In this document: positions 18,063 through 26,909 of the stretch, one piece after another
Position numbering within the stretch: position 1 is the stretch's first letter
Layout: each line of letters opens with the position of its first letter
NCBI GenBank assembly: GCA_025370845.1
Contig: JAMXFF010000028.1
Coordinates: 35,054-99,053, forward strand
Direction of reading: 5' to 3'
DNA: 64,000 nt
Origin: Laspinema palackyanum D2a
GTDB taxonomy: Bacteria; Cyanobacteriota; Cyanobacteriia; Cyanobacteriales; Laspinemataceae
Notes under the pieces: model-generated
The model's input: only the letters and a program-made list of their open reading frames with translations
Told to the model about the DNA's origin: nothing
The model's database searches: none
Translations under genes and position numbers: made by a program

Positions 18063-18380
18063 ATGGTTCGTATTCCCACTCATCGCCCCCCCACTCATCC
18101 GGGGGAGATGCTTTTAGAAGAGTTTCTGAATCCGATGGAACTGACCCAACGAGACTTGGCTGATGCGATTCATGTCCCCTATCAACGAGTCAATGAGATT
18201 ATCAATGGGCGGCGAGGAATTACCCCCAGTACCGCTTTGCGGTTGGCTAAATTCTTTGATATATCACCCGATTTTTGGCTGAATCTTCAAGTGCGTTGGG
18301 ATTTATATCATACCGAACAGGAAGAGCAAGAGATTCTGAAGCAAATTTCCTCTGGGGGCAATCTACCAAAATTTGAGTAG
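18063..18380 (+). CDS. higA: HigA-type antitoxin (XRE family)
   Basis: A 105-residue DNA-binding antitoxin with a helix-turn-helix at about residues 25-75 (LTQRDLADAIHVPYQRVNEI, GRRGITPSTALRLAKFF) and the family hallmarks PPTHPGEMLLEEFL at the N terminus and SPDFWLNLQVRWDLY after the HTH. It neutralises HigB and probably represses the operon through the palindrome at 17710. Intact. Confidence 0.92.
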   Translation: MVRIPTHRPPTHPGEMLLEEFLNPMELTQRDLADAIHVPYQRVNEIINGRRGITPSTALRLAKFFDISPDFWLNLQVRWDLYHTEQEEQEILKQISSGGNLPKFE

Positions 18381-18828
18381 TCCCATTTTGTGAACCTCAG
18401 TATCCACAATTAACTGAAGAGGAGAATCGCCTTCCTCTTCGGCTGAGAAAGATTTTCCACCCCTACAAAACTCACTCCAGAACTCATCGCCTTTTCTCAA
18501 AAACTGACCGGGGTAATAGCCGTAGCCTTCCTCACTGACGAGATTACCAATGAGCAAGCCAACTCGTTTGAGTTCCGTTCGGATTCGTCCGTAACAAAGC
18601 CGGGGTGCCGCATCAAATGGCATAATTTCCAAAGGCAGGAGAAAAGGTTCCAATCGGTCAGTATTTTCTGTGGGGCGCGAACTATTTTCAACCCCAAAGC
18701 TTAATTCGGCAACTTGTAGCTGATATGCCTACTTCACCGATCGCCTATGAGCAGAACCGTTCCCGGGGTTTGGGGTTTCTGCGGTTAATCCCATAGATAC
18801 AGATATCGGTATCCAGCAAAATTTTCAT
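18363..18828 (-). pseudogene. Decayed VapC-like PIN toxin
   Basis: The start ATG (18828) overlaps the vapB stop as ATGA. It opens MKILLDTDICIYGINRR with the first PIN aspartates, but stops after about 22 codons. Further on, in other frames, come VAELSFGVEN and FLLPLEIMPFDAAPRLCYGRIR with TELKRVGLLIGN, the VapC middle region. The expected LDxLIAAHA catalytic block is missing and replaced by unrelated sequence (18363-18545). At least one frameshift, one stop and a truncated 3' part make it inactive. Confidence 0.75.
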
Positions 18829-19091
18829 GCCATTGGATCTCGTTCCATTGTTCGGGATTGATCCCGCTCGATTTGCAGCGACTCCGGGAATTCCTGAATC
18901 CCATCAAACATCACCTGCCAGGGGTCTTCCTTGGGCAGCAAGACCACTGCATTGCCCAATCGTTTAATCACAACTTCATCCCCAGAAAAGCGATAACTCT
19001 GGGGCAAGTGTACCGCCTGACTCTTGCCACTCATAAACAGCTTTGCCGTTTCCTTATGTAGCTCCGTATATACAGCTCGGATTATACCCAT
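18825..19091 (-). CDS. VapB/AbrB-type antitoxin, start codon possibly damaged
   Basis: The AbrB-fold region ETAKLFMSGKSQAVHLPQSYRF, then GDEVVIKRLGNAVVLLPKEDPW and the terminal DQSRTMERDPMA, is standard VapB (usually about 75 residues). In relatives the protein starts Met-(Glu/Lys)-Thr-Ala-Lys. Here the equivalent codon is AAG, just downstream of GGAG, and the first available ATG (19091) adds 13 unusual residues. An internal ATG (MSGKSQ) would trim the N terminus. With its toxin broken, it may be drifting. Confidence 0.65.
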   Translation of the reverse strand: MGIIRAVYTELHKETAKLFMSGKSQAVHLPQSYRFSGDEVVIKRLGNAVVLLPKEDPWQVMFDGIQEFPESLQIERDQSRTMERDPMA

Positions 19092-19246
19092 GTTTATAGC
19101 AAATCTTCCCCGGGTGCGGCTATGGGGTATCCCATGCGATCGCTCGCATGGTTATGGGTTACTGCATTTTGGAACCCTATCAATTCCTACAGATCTGTCC
19201 ATGTGTTAAACTAACCTACAGTTCAAACCTGATTGAAGGTGACATC

Positions 19247-20317
19247 ATGGCTAACGGGGAACACTTGCCAGCAACCTTGGATGAAGTCTCACTGCCTCAA
19301 GTCCTACCACCTATTCTGCTTCCCGCCTTCACCCGCGCCGATTTACTCAAGCAAGTCCTCGACGGCCTCGCCCAACAATCTCTGCGTCCCCCGATGATTA
19401 TTGCGGTTGTCGATGGGCCGAGAAATGAGCGAGAACAGGCTTTAGTTGAGGAAACTGTGCAACTTCTTAAGGACTTCTCAGCTATTATTCCCGTTGAGCT
19501 AGTGCGGCGATCGCAGAATTTAGGCTGTGATAAAAACATTGTTACTGCCTTCAACGAGACATTCCAAACCCATGACTCCCTCGTTTACCTAGAGGATGAT
19601 ATTGTTCCAAATCCTTGTTTTTATGACCGAATGTGTCGCCTATTAGCGGCCTATAAAAACCAAAAACAGGTCTTCTCTATTAGTGCTTATTCCTCAATTG
19701 CAGGCAACGCCAAAGACCAAATTAAAGCCGATTTTTTCACCTCCCATCGCGTCTTTTCTTGGGGCTATGCCACTTGGGCAGATCGTTGGCATGACATTGC
19801 TATGAACACCGATAAACTATACTCTAATCCCTTTGGAGCATTTTATAAAATCCCCCCGACAATAGAAACTCAGGCGACAATCATCAATCAATTTTGGCTG
19901 GAAAAACAACACACAACCGACTGGGTGATCACCATGACTCTGGAGGCACTCCATCAAAATAGAATACATATCATCCCGAAAGTGTCTTTTGTGTATAATA
20001 TCGGCTTTGGCCACCCCGAGTCTAAAACCTATCGTGGCAAAGAAGAAGCCTGGGTTAATGCTGGCTATGATCCCGAGGCTTGCCCCAATACATTACCGCC
20101 CAGTCTCGAACTGTTAGATTGCCTCCAGGCTCCCTTAACTGGCTCCCAACTCATCCAACGCCTGGGCAGACAGAAAGGATTATGGCTCAGTCCCTCAGCC
20201 GTACTTTACTTATTGCAACACTATCCGGGTTGGTCAAGTTGGGTATCTTGTCTCCAACTCTTTACCACTCGACTGCCAGTTCTCTTAAGACGTTGGCGCA
20301 GTGGGCAACCCATTTAA
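19247..20317 (+). CDS. Glycosyltransferase, GT-A fold
   Basis: About 356 residues from ATG 19247, chosen because GAAGGTGA lies just upstream; an earlier in-frame ATG (19148) gives a poor N terminus. It has the sugar-nucleotide fold: PILLPAFTRADLLKQVLDGL, the metal-binding YLEDDIVPNPCF (DD motif near residue 110) and SWGYATWADRW, a motif seen in polysaccharide and glycoprotein-type transferases. No membrane segment, so a cytoplasmic enzyme acting on surface glycan precursors is likely. It converges with a pyruvyltransferase gene 10 bp away; the two may serve the same polymer (inference). Confidence 0.8.
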   Translation: MANGEHLPATLDEVSLPQVLPPILLPAFTRADLLKQVLDGLAQQSLRPPMIIAVVDGPRNEREQALVEETVQLLKDFSAIIPVELVRRSQNLGCDKNIVTAFNETFQTHDSLVYLEDDIVPNPCFYDRMCRLLAAYKNQKQVFSISAYSSIAGNAKDQIKADFFTSHRVFSWGYATWADRWHDIAMNTDKLYSNPFGAFYKIPPTIETQATIINQFWLEKQHTTDWVITMTLEALHQNRIHIIPKVSFVYNIGFGHPESKTYRGKEEAWVNAGYDPEACPNTLPPSLELLDCLQAPLTGSQLIQRLGRQKGLWLSPSAVLYLLQHYPGWSSWVSCLQLFTTRLPVLLRRWRSGQPI

Positions 20318-20327
20318 GACTGAGCCT

Positions 20328-21245
20328 TTAACCCTGAAACTTTCCTTGACGATAATCCTGTTTAAACCGCTCCAAGGCTTCCTCTAAGCGCGTTGTTAGT
20401 CTCTGTAGACAGAGATCACTACTCAGACAAGGAGTTGCTGTCTTAGCCAACTCCGAGAGTTCCTCAGCGGCTTTCCGTTGTCGCCACCAATCGCGCACCT
20501 GTTTTGCCGGAGATACTACCCAATCGACGACCGAGGCGGAAGCGTATCCTGTCGCCCAGCCTCCCTGGGATGAGCGGGGGTGATAAAGATACCCCAGCGT
20601 CTGAGGACGATATTCTAATCCCACCGAAGCACACCAATCTTGCCACTTTAGCTCCAAAATAGCTGGGTGAGTTTTGGCGGCAATCCAAGGAACTCGTAAC
20701 GCATCGGCGACAATTGCCCCGTGCATGGCTTCGGAGATGAGAACCTCGGTTTCGCGAATGCTGGTGATTACCTTGGCCCGATCCCAGGCCGGACTAATAT
20801 AGCCGAAACCCTGTTGCTCGCAGGCATTTTGCCAGCCATCGCCAGCAAAATCATAATGAGGCATATAGGAAAATTTATATTTCTTAGGCAGGGGATTGAG
20901 ATCAATCAGCTTACGCAGTAAAAGGGCACCATCGGTGATCGCCAGGCCGGGGTCAACCCCTAAAAGTTGGGCAGAGATCGGTCCTCGTAAACAGTAGATG
21001 TGATAGGATTCATCTAAACTTAAGGCTTGCTTCTCATAGCCGGCCCCACTGCTAAAAATAATTCTTTGCTTTGCCTTTGAGGTTCTTGATGCGAGGGCAT
21101 TATTGAGTAACGTGCCAATTCCGACAAAGACTGAACTGGGATCGTCATCTAAGATCCCATCAAGCAACTGCTCCCAGAGCCAGACGTTTAAGGCATCTCC
21201 AAAATTTTGTCGTCCCTCTGGGTACTTACAATAATAAAGTTTCAT
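20328..21245 (-). CDS. Polysaccharide pyruvyl transferase family protein
   Basis: About 305 residues from ATG 21245, which gives the typical start MKLYYCKYPEGRQNFGDALNV; a longer frame to 21356 adds a poor N terminus. The NFGDALN motif, the IFSSGAGYE segment and the late SEAMHGAIVADALRVPWIA motif are diagnostic of the pyruvyltransferase (CsaB/WcaK-like) fold. Such enzymes add ketal pyruvate to capsule or cell-wall sugars, and some family members are glycosyltransferase-like. Its acceptor is unknown. Confidence 0.85.
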   Translation of the reverse strand: MKLYYCKYPEGRQNFGDALNVWLWEQLLDGILDDDPSSVFVGIGTLLNNALASRTSKAKQRIIFSSGAGYEKQALSLDESYHIYCLRGPISAQLLGVDPGLAITDGALLLRKLIDLNPLPKKYKFSYMPHYDFAGDGWQNACEQQGFGYISPAWDRAKVITSIRETEVLISEAMHGAIVADALRVPWIAAKTHPAILELKWQDWCASVGLEYRPQTLGYLYHPRSSQGGWATGYASASVVDWVVSPAKQVRDWWRQRKAAEELSELAKTATPCLSSDLCLQRLTTRLEEALERFKQDYRQGKFQG

Positions 21246-21504
21246 CGCTGCTGATCTATAGTTGGAAATACGGTTAGGGGAATCAGTTCTACAGTAGCAC
21301 GATCGCCGTTGCTGTAACCATTCAGGGGGTGTGGGTGTAGACTGATTGACTGACACAAGTTTAAGCGATCGCCCCAGGCTAAGGAGTTAGGTAAAAATCA
21401 ATTGACCCATTATACCGATACTCGGGGCTGTATTATAGCAGGTCGAAACTCAGGAATTTTATCTAGCTAATTACTAATACTGACCCTGGGTTTTTCCCCT
21501 CGAC

Positions 21505-21870
21505 ATGACCAATATTGTTCGATTCAAGAGTGTGAATCGCTTCTTTCATCGGCTTGGACTGCTTCAAGTAGACCCGATTGGTTTGAATCTGGACATTGCC
21601 GATAACTTGGCTTTCCTAGACCACTCGCGGATTTGGGCAATGCGACAAGACAACCCTTGATTTGAAACTGTACAAAAAAGGGCGGATGAATGCTACAACT
21701 TGCTCCAGGCTGATCCGTCTCATCCGTCCCTCCCTTTCAAAAAACTGGGCCAAAAGTATTAGTCTGTTAGCGTCGGGTTAAATTATCCGGCTTTGGGTGT
21801 TGAAGGAGAAAACGGCATTTCTTGGTTTTGGATGGCAACCCATGCCGAGGATGACCGATTGATTACCTAA
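21505..21870 (+). pseudogene. RelE-like toxin pseudogene with two in-frame stops
   Basis: One continuous frame from ATG 21505 to TAA 21870 is broken by TGA at 21658 and TAG at 21760. The second half reads KRADECYNLLQADPSHPSL, FKKLGQKY-stop-SVSVGLNYPALGVEG, ISWFWMATHAEDDRLIT. That matches the cyanobacterial RelE/ParE-like toxins with a HPSL..Y.V.V...YRA....WFWIG.H..YD pattern. The first 50 codons have no assignment. The rest of 21246-22015 shows nothing else. Confidence 0.75.
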
Positions 21871-22015
21871 TAGCCGTCAGTCCCCTCGCGCCTCACCCTC
21901 CGGCACTCGGGTTTTTCACCCCCCTCTGACCTATGATGATGTTAAGAAATATGCGAGTAACGCATCCCTGGGAAAGGGGGGCATTTTACCGGGACAAAAT
22001 TGGACTTTTTACATC

Positions 22016-22855
22016 TTAGGGTTTTTGTAATGACGGTCGATCGCGGTTGGAGGTTTGCTCCTGCTCCCAATTGAGAAAAGGGGCCTGAGCCACTTCTGAG
22101 AGATTGATGGATTCTAGGAGCGCATTCCATTTAGGCCGTAAGAAGGGGTCGTTGGGGTTGTCCTGGAGGAGTTGGGCGAGGGTGCCGATCGCATCAAACC
22201 ACAGGAGTTCCCGCTCGTAGACGGCAATGCGATCGCGGGATGTTAGGGGTTCCAGTTCCTGGGTCAATGTCGGTGAGGGTTCGACCCGTTCTATCCAACC
22301 TCCCAAGGATAAAATCGAGGGGTCTAATGCTTTCGGATTGCAAATCAGTGAGAAGTACCAACTATAAAGTTGATTGACTTGCAAGGGGGGGAGATTCTCG
22401 TCATCGGGTAGGGTCAGGGCGATGGTTCCCCCACCCGTGGGTAAAGGAACTCTCTGCTGATAAATTTCTTGGACGTTTTCGGGGTCCGATTCATCAACTA
22501 GGAGAAATTCCATCTCAATGGGCCCGGAACTCGCTTCATCAATTTTAGGGACGTAAAACAAGAAGGTGGGGGTATTCGAGAGGGTCAGTCCTAGGTTATT
22601 CTCTGGAACTAGAGCAATCATGCCGGATGCACTCTTCGGACAGTTCCCCCGAGTTCCGCCACCAATTCGTCGTCCCGGTGCGCCTTCGGGGGTTTCAAAT
22701 ACGTTCCAATCCGTGGGTAACTCATTTTGGGCGATCGCCCTCTCAGCAGCACCAGGGTTCGCGGGGTTAGTCAAACCGGCACTCCCACCGAATGCCACAG
22801 AGAATGCCATCGAGAGGGAAATTAAGGCGAAAGAAGACTTGCTTAACATCATCAT
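22016..22855 (-). CDS. DUF928 domain-containing exported protein
   Basis: A 279-residue protein starting with a signal peptide (SFALISLSMAFSVAFGGS...). The DUF928 domain spans about residues 55-235: RRIGGGTRGNCP, IALVPENNLGLTLSNTPTF, FYVPKI, WYFSLICNPKALDPS and a helical C-terminal part (YERELLWFDAIGTLAQLL). DUF928 is nearly restricted to cyanobacteria and often accompanies CHAT or adhesion-type proteins. Function unknown; probably periplasmic. Confidence 0.88.
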   Translation of the reverse strand: MMMLSKSSFALISLSMAFSVAFGGSAGLTNPANPGAAERAIAQNELPTDWNVFETPEGAPGRRIGGGTRGNCPKSASGMIALVPENNLGLTLSNTPTFLFYVPKIDEASSGPIEMEFLLVDESDPENVQEIYQQRVPLPTGGGTIALTLPDDENLPPLQVNQLYSWYFSLICNPKALDPSILSLGGWIERVEPSPTLTQELEPLTSRDRIAVYERELLWFDAIGTLAQLLQDNPNDPFLRPKWNALLESINLSEVAQAPFLNWEQEQTSNRDRPSLQKP

Positions 22856-23291
22856 AAGAGGGGCCTTGTGGTGAATTTAGACGGTAAAAGCAGGCAGCAT
22901 AACGAGATGGACCAGTCCTGCCGAGAGGGAACCGCTCTCTCTGAACACATTGAATCCCACTAAAATTGCTAAATTAGCAACCGTGCACCCCAAACCGTAG
23001 CGCTCGCGGGGTTCTTTAACCCCCACTCGTGCGGTTTCCCAAGGATCTGCACCCTTCAAGAGACATCACCCTGCTCTTAGATGGGGTGGCGATCGCGGAT
23101 TCATACCGATCGCCGGTTTAAACCTTTCGATAAGTGTTTAAATCCATCATAACCGCTCTGAGCCCAAGGGCAAACTTTCCGTCTCTTCCGGGAGACAAGT
23201 TAACGAAGACTTGAGAAAGCTATTGCCATCACTCTACCTGTAGTTATCCGTTGATCTCCTATCCCTTTTAGCACCCTTAGATTAGTTTTCT
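22856..23291. other. Intergenic region (436 bp)
   Basis: Divergent spacer upstream of DUF928 and the propeller-transglutaminase gene. HIP1 sites near 23090 and 23108; nothing else can be supported. Confidence 0.45.
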
Positions 23292-24986
23292 ATGAGCTTT
23301 GATTCACCTGTTCTCTCCCATCAAATCGACCCCTGGTTACGCACGATTAGACCTTATGGCGTCTATGAGCTGCACTCTATGGCGTTTGTCGGTGATGCAC
23401 TGATTGCCATTGATTCCGCCCGGGGCTATCTCTTGGAAATTGACTGTACGAACGACAACACCAAAATTCTCAATCCCTATCATGCTTCGGAATTTGTCGA
23501 TACCACGGGCCTTTGCTTCTGGGAAGATACTCTCTGGCTAACCCGGGAAAACAGCGTTTATTTTTGTGAAAATGCTCGGTCCGGTTTGGGAACTCAAGAA
23601 CTCAATCCTCAACATTTCGTGACCTTGCCCTATCCGGCCAATGGAGTGGCCGTTTGGGGTTCTACGGTTTATGTCAGTTGTCAAAAAACGGGCTCCATTT
23701 TGATTTTAAATCGCAAAACTGGGGAGGAAATTACCCGGTTTTATGCCCCAGGAATTGGGGTGGAAAGTTTGACGGTCCAGGCAGAATACCTCTGGGTTTC
23801 CGATTCTGAGGAACAAACGGTTTACTGTCTCGATCGCGCTACGGGTACCGTCCTTTTTAGCCTCCTGACTCCCTTTGAACATCCCTCCGGTTTGGCCTTT
23901 CATCGCCATCCAGACACCGGGGAAGAAATTCTCTATGTAGCTTATGCTTCGGAAGAAATTTATATTCGGGATGACCCGAATTCCGCCGATCCGCACCAAT
24001 TGGCCTTTCGCGATCGCACCTTTATTCATCCGTTGCATTTTCATTACCATGAAGATGAGTATTTTGCCTTATCCAACGGCTATCTCATGGAAATTTCCTA
24101 CGTTGAGGAACTCTCTCCCCTCGATGAGTTGGACTTGGCTGATTTGGAATGGCGGATTGCCTTTCCGGCAGAAACTCCCCGGCAAAAATTGAAGAAAATT
24201 GAGGCGATCGGACTGCCTTTTCAGGAAGAAATTCTCGACGGACAACGAATTGCTGTCTTTAAGTTTGACAGTCTCAAACCCCACGAAGCGCGGGTTTTTG
24301 GTTGGAAAGCGCTGTTAGAGGTTCGCAGTATTAAATATCGTCTTTCCCCTCGGGATGTGGAAAATCTGCCCGAACTGCCGCCAGAATTTGCCGATCGCTA
24401 TTTAGTCGATAATGACAATCTGGCAATGGAGACGGAAATTGTTCGCAAGGCAGCAGTCGAGGCGATCGGGACCGAAACCAATCTCCTGCGAAAAGTCCTG
24501 AGTATTCGCGATTATGTCTATGAAAAACTCGACTACGGCATTAAACCCCACATTGATACCCCCGATATCGTCCTCGAACGCGGCATCGGTTCCTGTGGCG
24601 AATATGTGGGATTAATGTTGGCCCTGTTGCGCTTAAATGGGATTGCCTGTCGCACCGTGGGACGTTACAAATGCCCCCCCCACCCCGATCGCCAAGGAGT
24701 TCCCATGCAACCGGACTACAATCATGTCTGGTTGGAGTTCTACATTCCCCGATTAGGTTGGATCCCAATGGAATCCAATCCCGACGATAATCAAGATAGC
24801 GGCCCTAACCCCATGCGGTTTTTTATGGGATTAGCTTGGTATCATGTGGAATTGGGCAAAGGGATCCGGTTTGAAAGTCTCAAACTCAAGGGAGTACCCT
24901 TACATAAAAGCGAGATCCGTCTGGGGGATTTGGCAATCAATCACGTCCGATTCACGATTTTAGGTGAACTGCCACCACCTAACTAA
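23292..24986 (+). CDS. Beta-propeller plus transglutaminase-like protein
   Basis: A 564-residue two-part protein. Residues about 15-265 form repeated strands with turn signatures such as LIAIDSARGYLLEID, TVYVSCQKTGSILIL and YLWVSDSEEQTVYCLD, typical of an NHL/YncE-like propeller. Residues about 390-510 are a transglutaminase-like domain with an intact triad: Cys435 in GIGSCGEYVGL, His478 in YNHVWLEFY and Asp near 495 in ESNPDD. Such domains act as cysteine proteases or amidases or cross-link proteins. No signal peptide is evident, so it is probably cytoplasmic. Substrate unknown; the combination is uncommon to me. Confidence 0.75.
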   Translation: MSFDSPVLSHQIDPWLRTIRPYGVYELHSMAFVGDALIAIDSARGYLLEIDCTNDNTKILNPYHASEFVDTTGLCFWEDTLWLTRENSVYFCENARSGLGTQELNPQHFVTLPYPANGVAVWGSTVYVSCQKTGSILILNRKTGEEITRFYAPGIGVESLTVQAEYLWVSDSEEQTVYCLDRATGTVLFSLLTPFEHPSGLAFHRHPDTGEEILYVAYASEEIYIRDDPNSADPHQLAFRDRTFIHPLHFHYHEDEYFALSNGYLMEISYVEELSPLDELDLADLEWRIAFPAETPRQKLKKIEAIGLPFQEEILDGQRIAVFKFDSLKPHEARVFGWKALLEVRSIKYRLSPRDVENLPELPPEFADRYLVDNDNLAMETEIVRKAAVEAIGTETNLLRKVLSIRDYVYEKLDYGIKPHIDTPDIVLERGIGSCGEYVGLMLALLRLNGIACRTVGRYKCPPHPDRQGVPMQPDYNHVWLEFYIPRLGWIPMESNPDDNQDSGPNPMRFFMGLAWYHVELGKGIRFESLKLKGVPLHKSEIRLGDLAINHVRFTILGELPPPN

Positions 24987-25090
24987 AATAGCCCCCTCAG
25001 CGGCCCTCTGTTCAGGTGACTTCCCACGAGATGACTGCCGTCCCTTAAACTCGGACTTTGTTAACACTGATTTTTGATTGGGGAGGACTT

Positions 25091-25228
25091 GTGGACACGA
25101 CAATCTATACTGTTCTAGCAACGGGAACCCTCGGGTTGATGGTCCTGGTAACGGGAGGAATTATCTATCTCACCGCAGCAGAATGGCGCGATCGCCGCCG
25201 TCAGGAAAAGGAGAAACGCTCTCGTTAA
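25091..25228 (+). CDS. 45-residue single-pass membrane protein
   Basis: GTG start preceded by GGGGAGGA at good spacing. The product begins DTTIYTVLATGTLGLMVLV, continues TGGIIYLTAAEWRDRRRQ and ends with a strongly basic tail. One membrane helix, with the positive charges placing the C terminus in the cytoplasm. Size and shape resemble the tiny subunits of cyanobacterial NDH-1 (NdhP, NdhQ type); I suggest NdhP-like as a guess only. A REP-type element begins 5 bp after the stop. Confidence 0.65.
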   Translation: MDTTIYTVLATGTLGLMVLVTGGIIYLTAAEWRDRRRQEKEKRSR

Positions 25229-25233
25229 GACAT

Positions 25234-25457
25234 CCGGCGGGGGATAAATCCCCCGCCTAATAGCTAAAGTCGGTTAAAAACCGACTGCAAGTCTATATCC
25301 CTTGGTGTTTTCAGTCGTCTTTAGACGAATACACGCTGTTAGGCCGCCCATCGTTTAAACGATGGGCGGCCGGTTGTTGCAACAGGTGCAAGCTCTCAGT
25401 TTTAACCGACTTGATTCTGTTAGGCCGCCCATCGTTTGAACCCCCGTCGGTTGTTGC
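25234..25457. repeat. GC-rich palindromic element, copy 3 (long variant)
   Basis: Starts CCGGCGGGGGATAAATCCCCCGCC, has AGTCGGTTAAAAACCGACT, and ends with two GGCCGCCCATCGTTT blocks, one of them the perfect hairpin GGCCGCCCATCGTTTAAACGATGGGCGGCC (about 25342-25371). The GGCCGCCxATCG block also occurs in copy 4, linking the two variants. Confidence 0.85.
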
Positions 25458-25481
25458 TTTTACTACTTCATCCCTAAAGAC

Positions 25482-26291
25482 TTGGCCGAAAAACTCGCTT
25501 TTTATTTAGACGATACCCAAACCCGGGCTGGAAAATGGATTAACCTCATTTTGACCAGCCTAGTTTTATTATCTTCGGCAATATTTGTTATTGAAACTTA
25601 TCCAATCCCAATTCAAATTACCTTAATTTTAGATAATCTAAATACTTGTATTTTACTGGTATTTTTCATCGAATATGTTTTACGATTCTGGGCTGCACCT
25701 CATAAAATAACTTACTTTTTTAGCCTTTATTCTCTTATCGATTTAATCGTAATTCTACCCTTATTTATCGGAAATTTCGGAATTAGCTATTTGCGGCTAT
25801 TGCGATGGTTTAGGATTTTGCGGTTACTGCGATTTGTGGAAAGTCAAGTTTTTTTTGACAGTACCGAGGGTGAAGACCAATTAATTATTCGCCGGATTAT
25901 CTTTACTTTATTTACCATTGTTTTTGTTTACTCGGGGTTAATTTATCAAGTCGAACATCCCACCAATCCCCAGGCATTTCGTACCTTTATCGATGCGGTC
26001 TATTTTTGTGTGGTGACGATGACAACTGTGGGATTTGGGGATGTGACGCCCTTATCTCAAGGGGGGCGATTGCTGACAATTTTGATGATTATTTCGGGAA
26101 TTGCGCTGATTCCGGGACAATTGGGGGCGTTAATTAAAGAATTAGTGAGAAATGCTAACCGGGTGGAAACCCCTTGTGGAGGATGTGGGTTGTCTCGTCA
26201 CGATCGCGATGCTCTGTTTTGCAAGGTTTGTGGCACTTCGTTAAAGTCGTCCCCCTTGAATCCGGCACGATCGCCAGATGCGGAAAAATAA
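25482..26291 (+). CDS. Voltage-gated-type potassium channel with C-terminal zinc ribbon
   Basis: A 269-residue six-segment ion channel. The S4-like segment RLLRWFRILRLLRF (near residue 110) carries periodic arginines, and the pore has the K+ selectivity filter TTVGFGDVTP near residue 183. The tail has two CxxC pairs, CGGCG and CKVCG, forming a likely zinc ribbon. The start is uncertain: TTG at 25482 is the best position, but the frame is open upstream into the repeat. Probably a plasma-membrane or thylakoid K+ channel; the zinc tail may sense or tether (inference). Confidence 0.85.
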   Translation: MAEKLAFYLDDTQTRAGKWINLILTSLVLLSSAIFVIETYPIPIQITLILDNLNTCILLVFFIEYVLRFWAAPHKITYFFSLYSLIDLIVILPLFIGNFGISYLRLLRWFRILRLLRFVESQVFFDSTEGEDQLIIRRIIFTLFTIVFVYSGLIYQVEHPTNPQAFRTFIDAVYFCVVTMTTVGFGDVTPLSQGGRLLTILMIISGIALIPGQLGALIKELVRNANRVETPCGGCGLSRHDRDALFCKVCGTSLKSSPLNPARSPDAEK

Positions 26292-26909
26292 GGCAGTGGG
26301 TGGATAGGTTGCCCAGTTTGGGTGAGGAAATGGCTCAATTTTAAGCAACAGCGGGGAGGATTGATGGAGACCCTTTCCGGGGATTTTGCCTACATTACCA
26401 CAGCGGCGATCGCAGATAGACTGGAGCGATTCTGAACCATTCCTGATAAGAACATAGGTTGTCTCAATTGTCAAGGTTTTACAAAAGTTAAAATTTAGGT
26501 GAAAATATGCTACAAATTGTTAAGGATTTTGGCTAAAATGCCAAAAAAATCACGTCGCCAGAAACTACCGCTGAACCAAAATAGACTAACGACTCATCAG
26601 GAAGGTTAGAAGGGAGGGACTCGATCTGGACATTCGAGGGCCATGCTTTCGACTTGCATCTATCTCTCAATTTGGAATGGGTTCGGCGAATGGTCGGGGT
26701 TTGCATCACTCTTTCCAGGCGGCACTCTCATTCGGATGCGTGGGATCCGAGGACCCTAGTCCAACTCGGTGTTCGGTGCGATCGCAGTGCGGAACTTTTG
26801 AAACTGGAAAAAGACCAGGCAAAAACCGGACCTCGGCGATCGCATGAGGGGACTCCACGCCACAACTCCGGAAACCCTATCTGCATTCCCTACCAGGAGG
26901 ATTCCCACC
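26292..26909. other. Intergenic region upstream of the PAS histidine kinase (618 bp)
   Basis: AT-rich from 26480 to 26580, consistent with a promoter. An open frame at 26654-27127 overlaps the kinase in another phase and has no recognisable content. Nothing else is supported. Confidence 0.45.
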
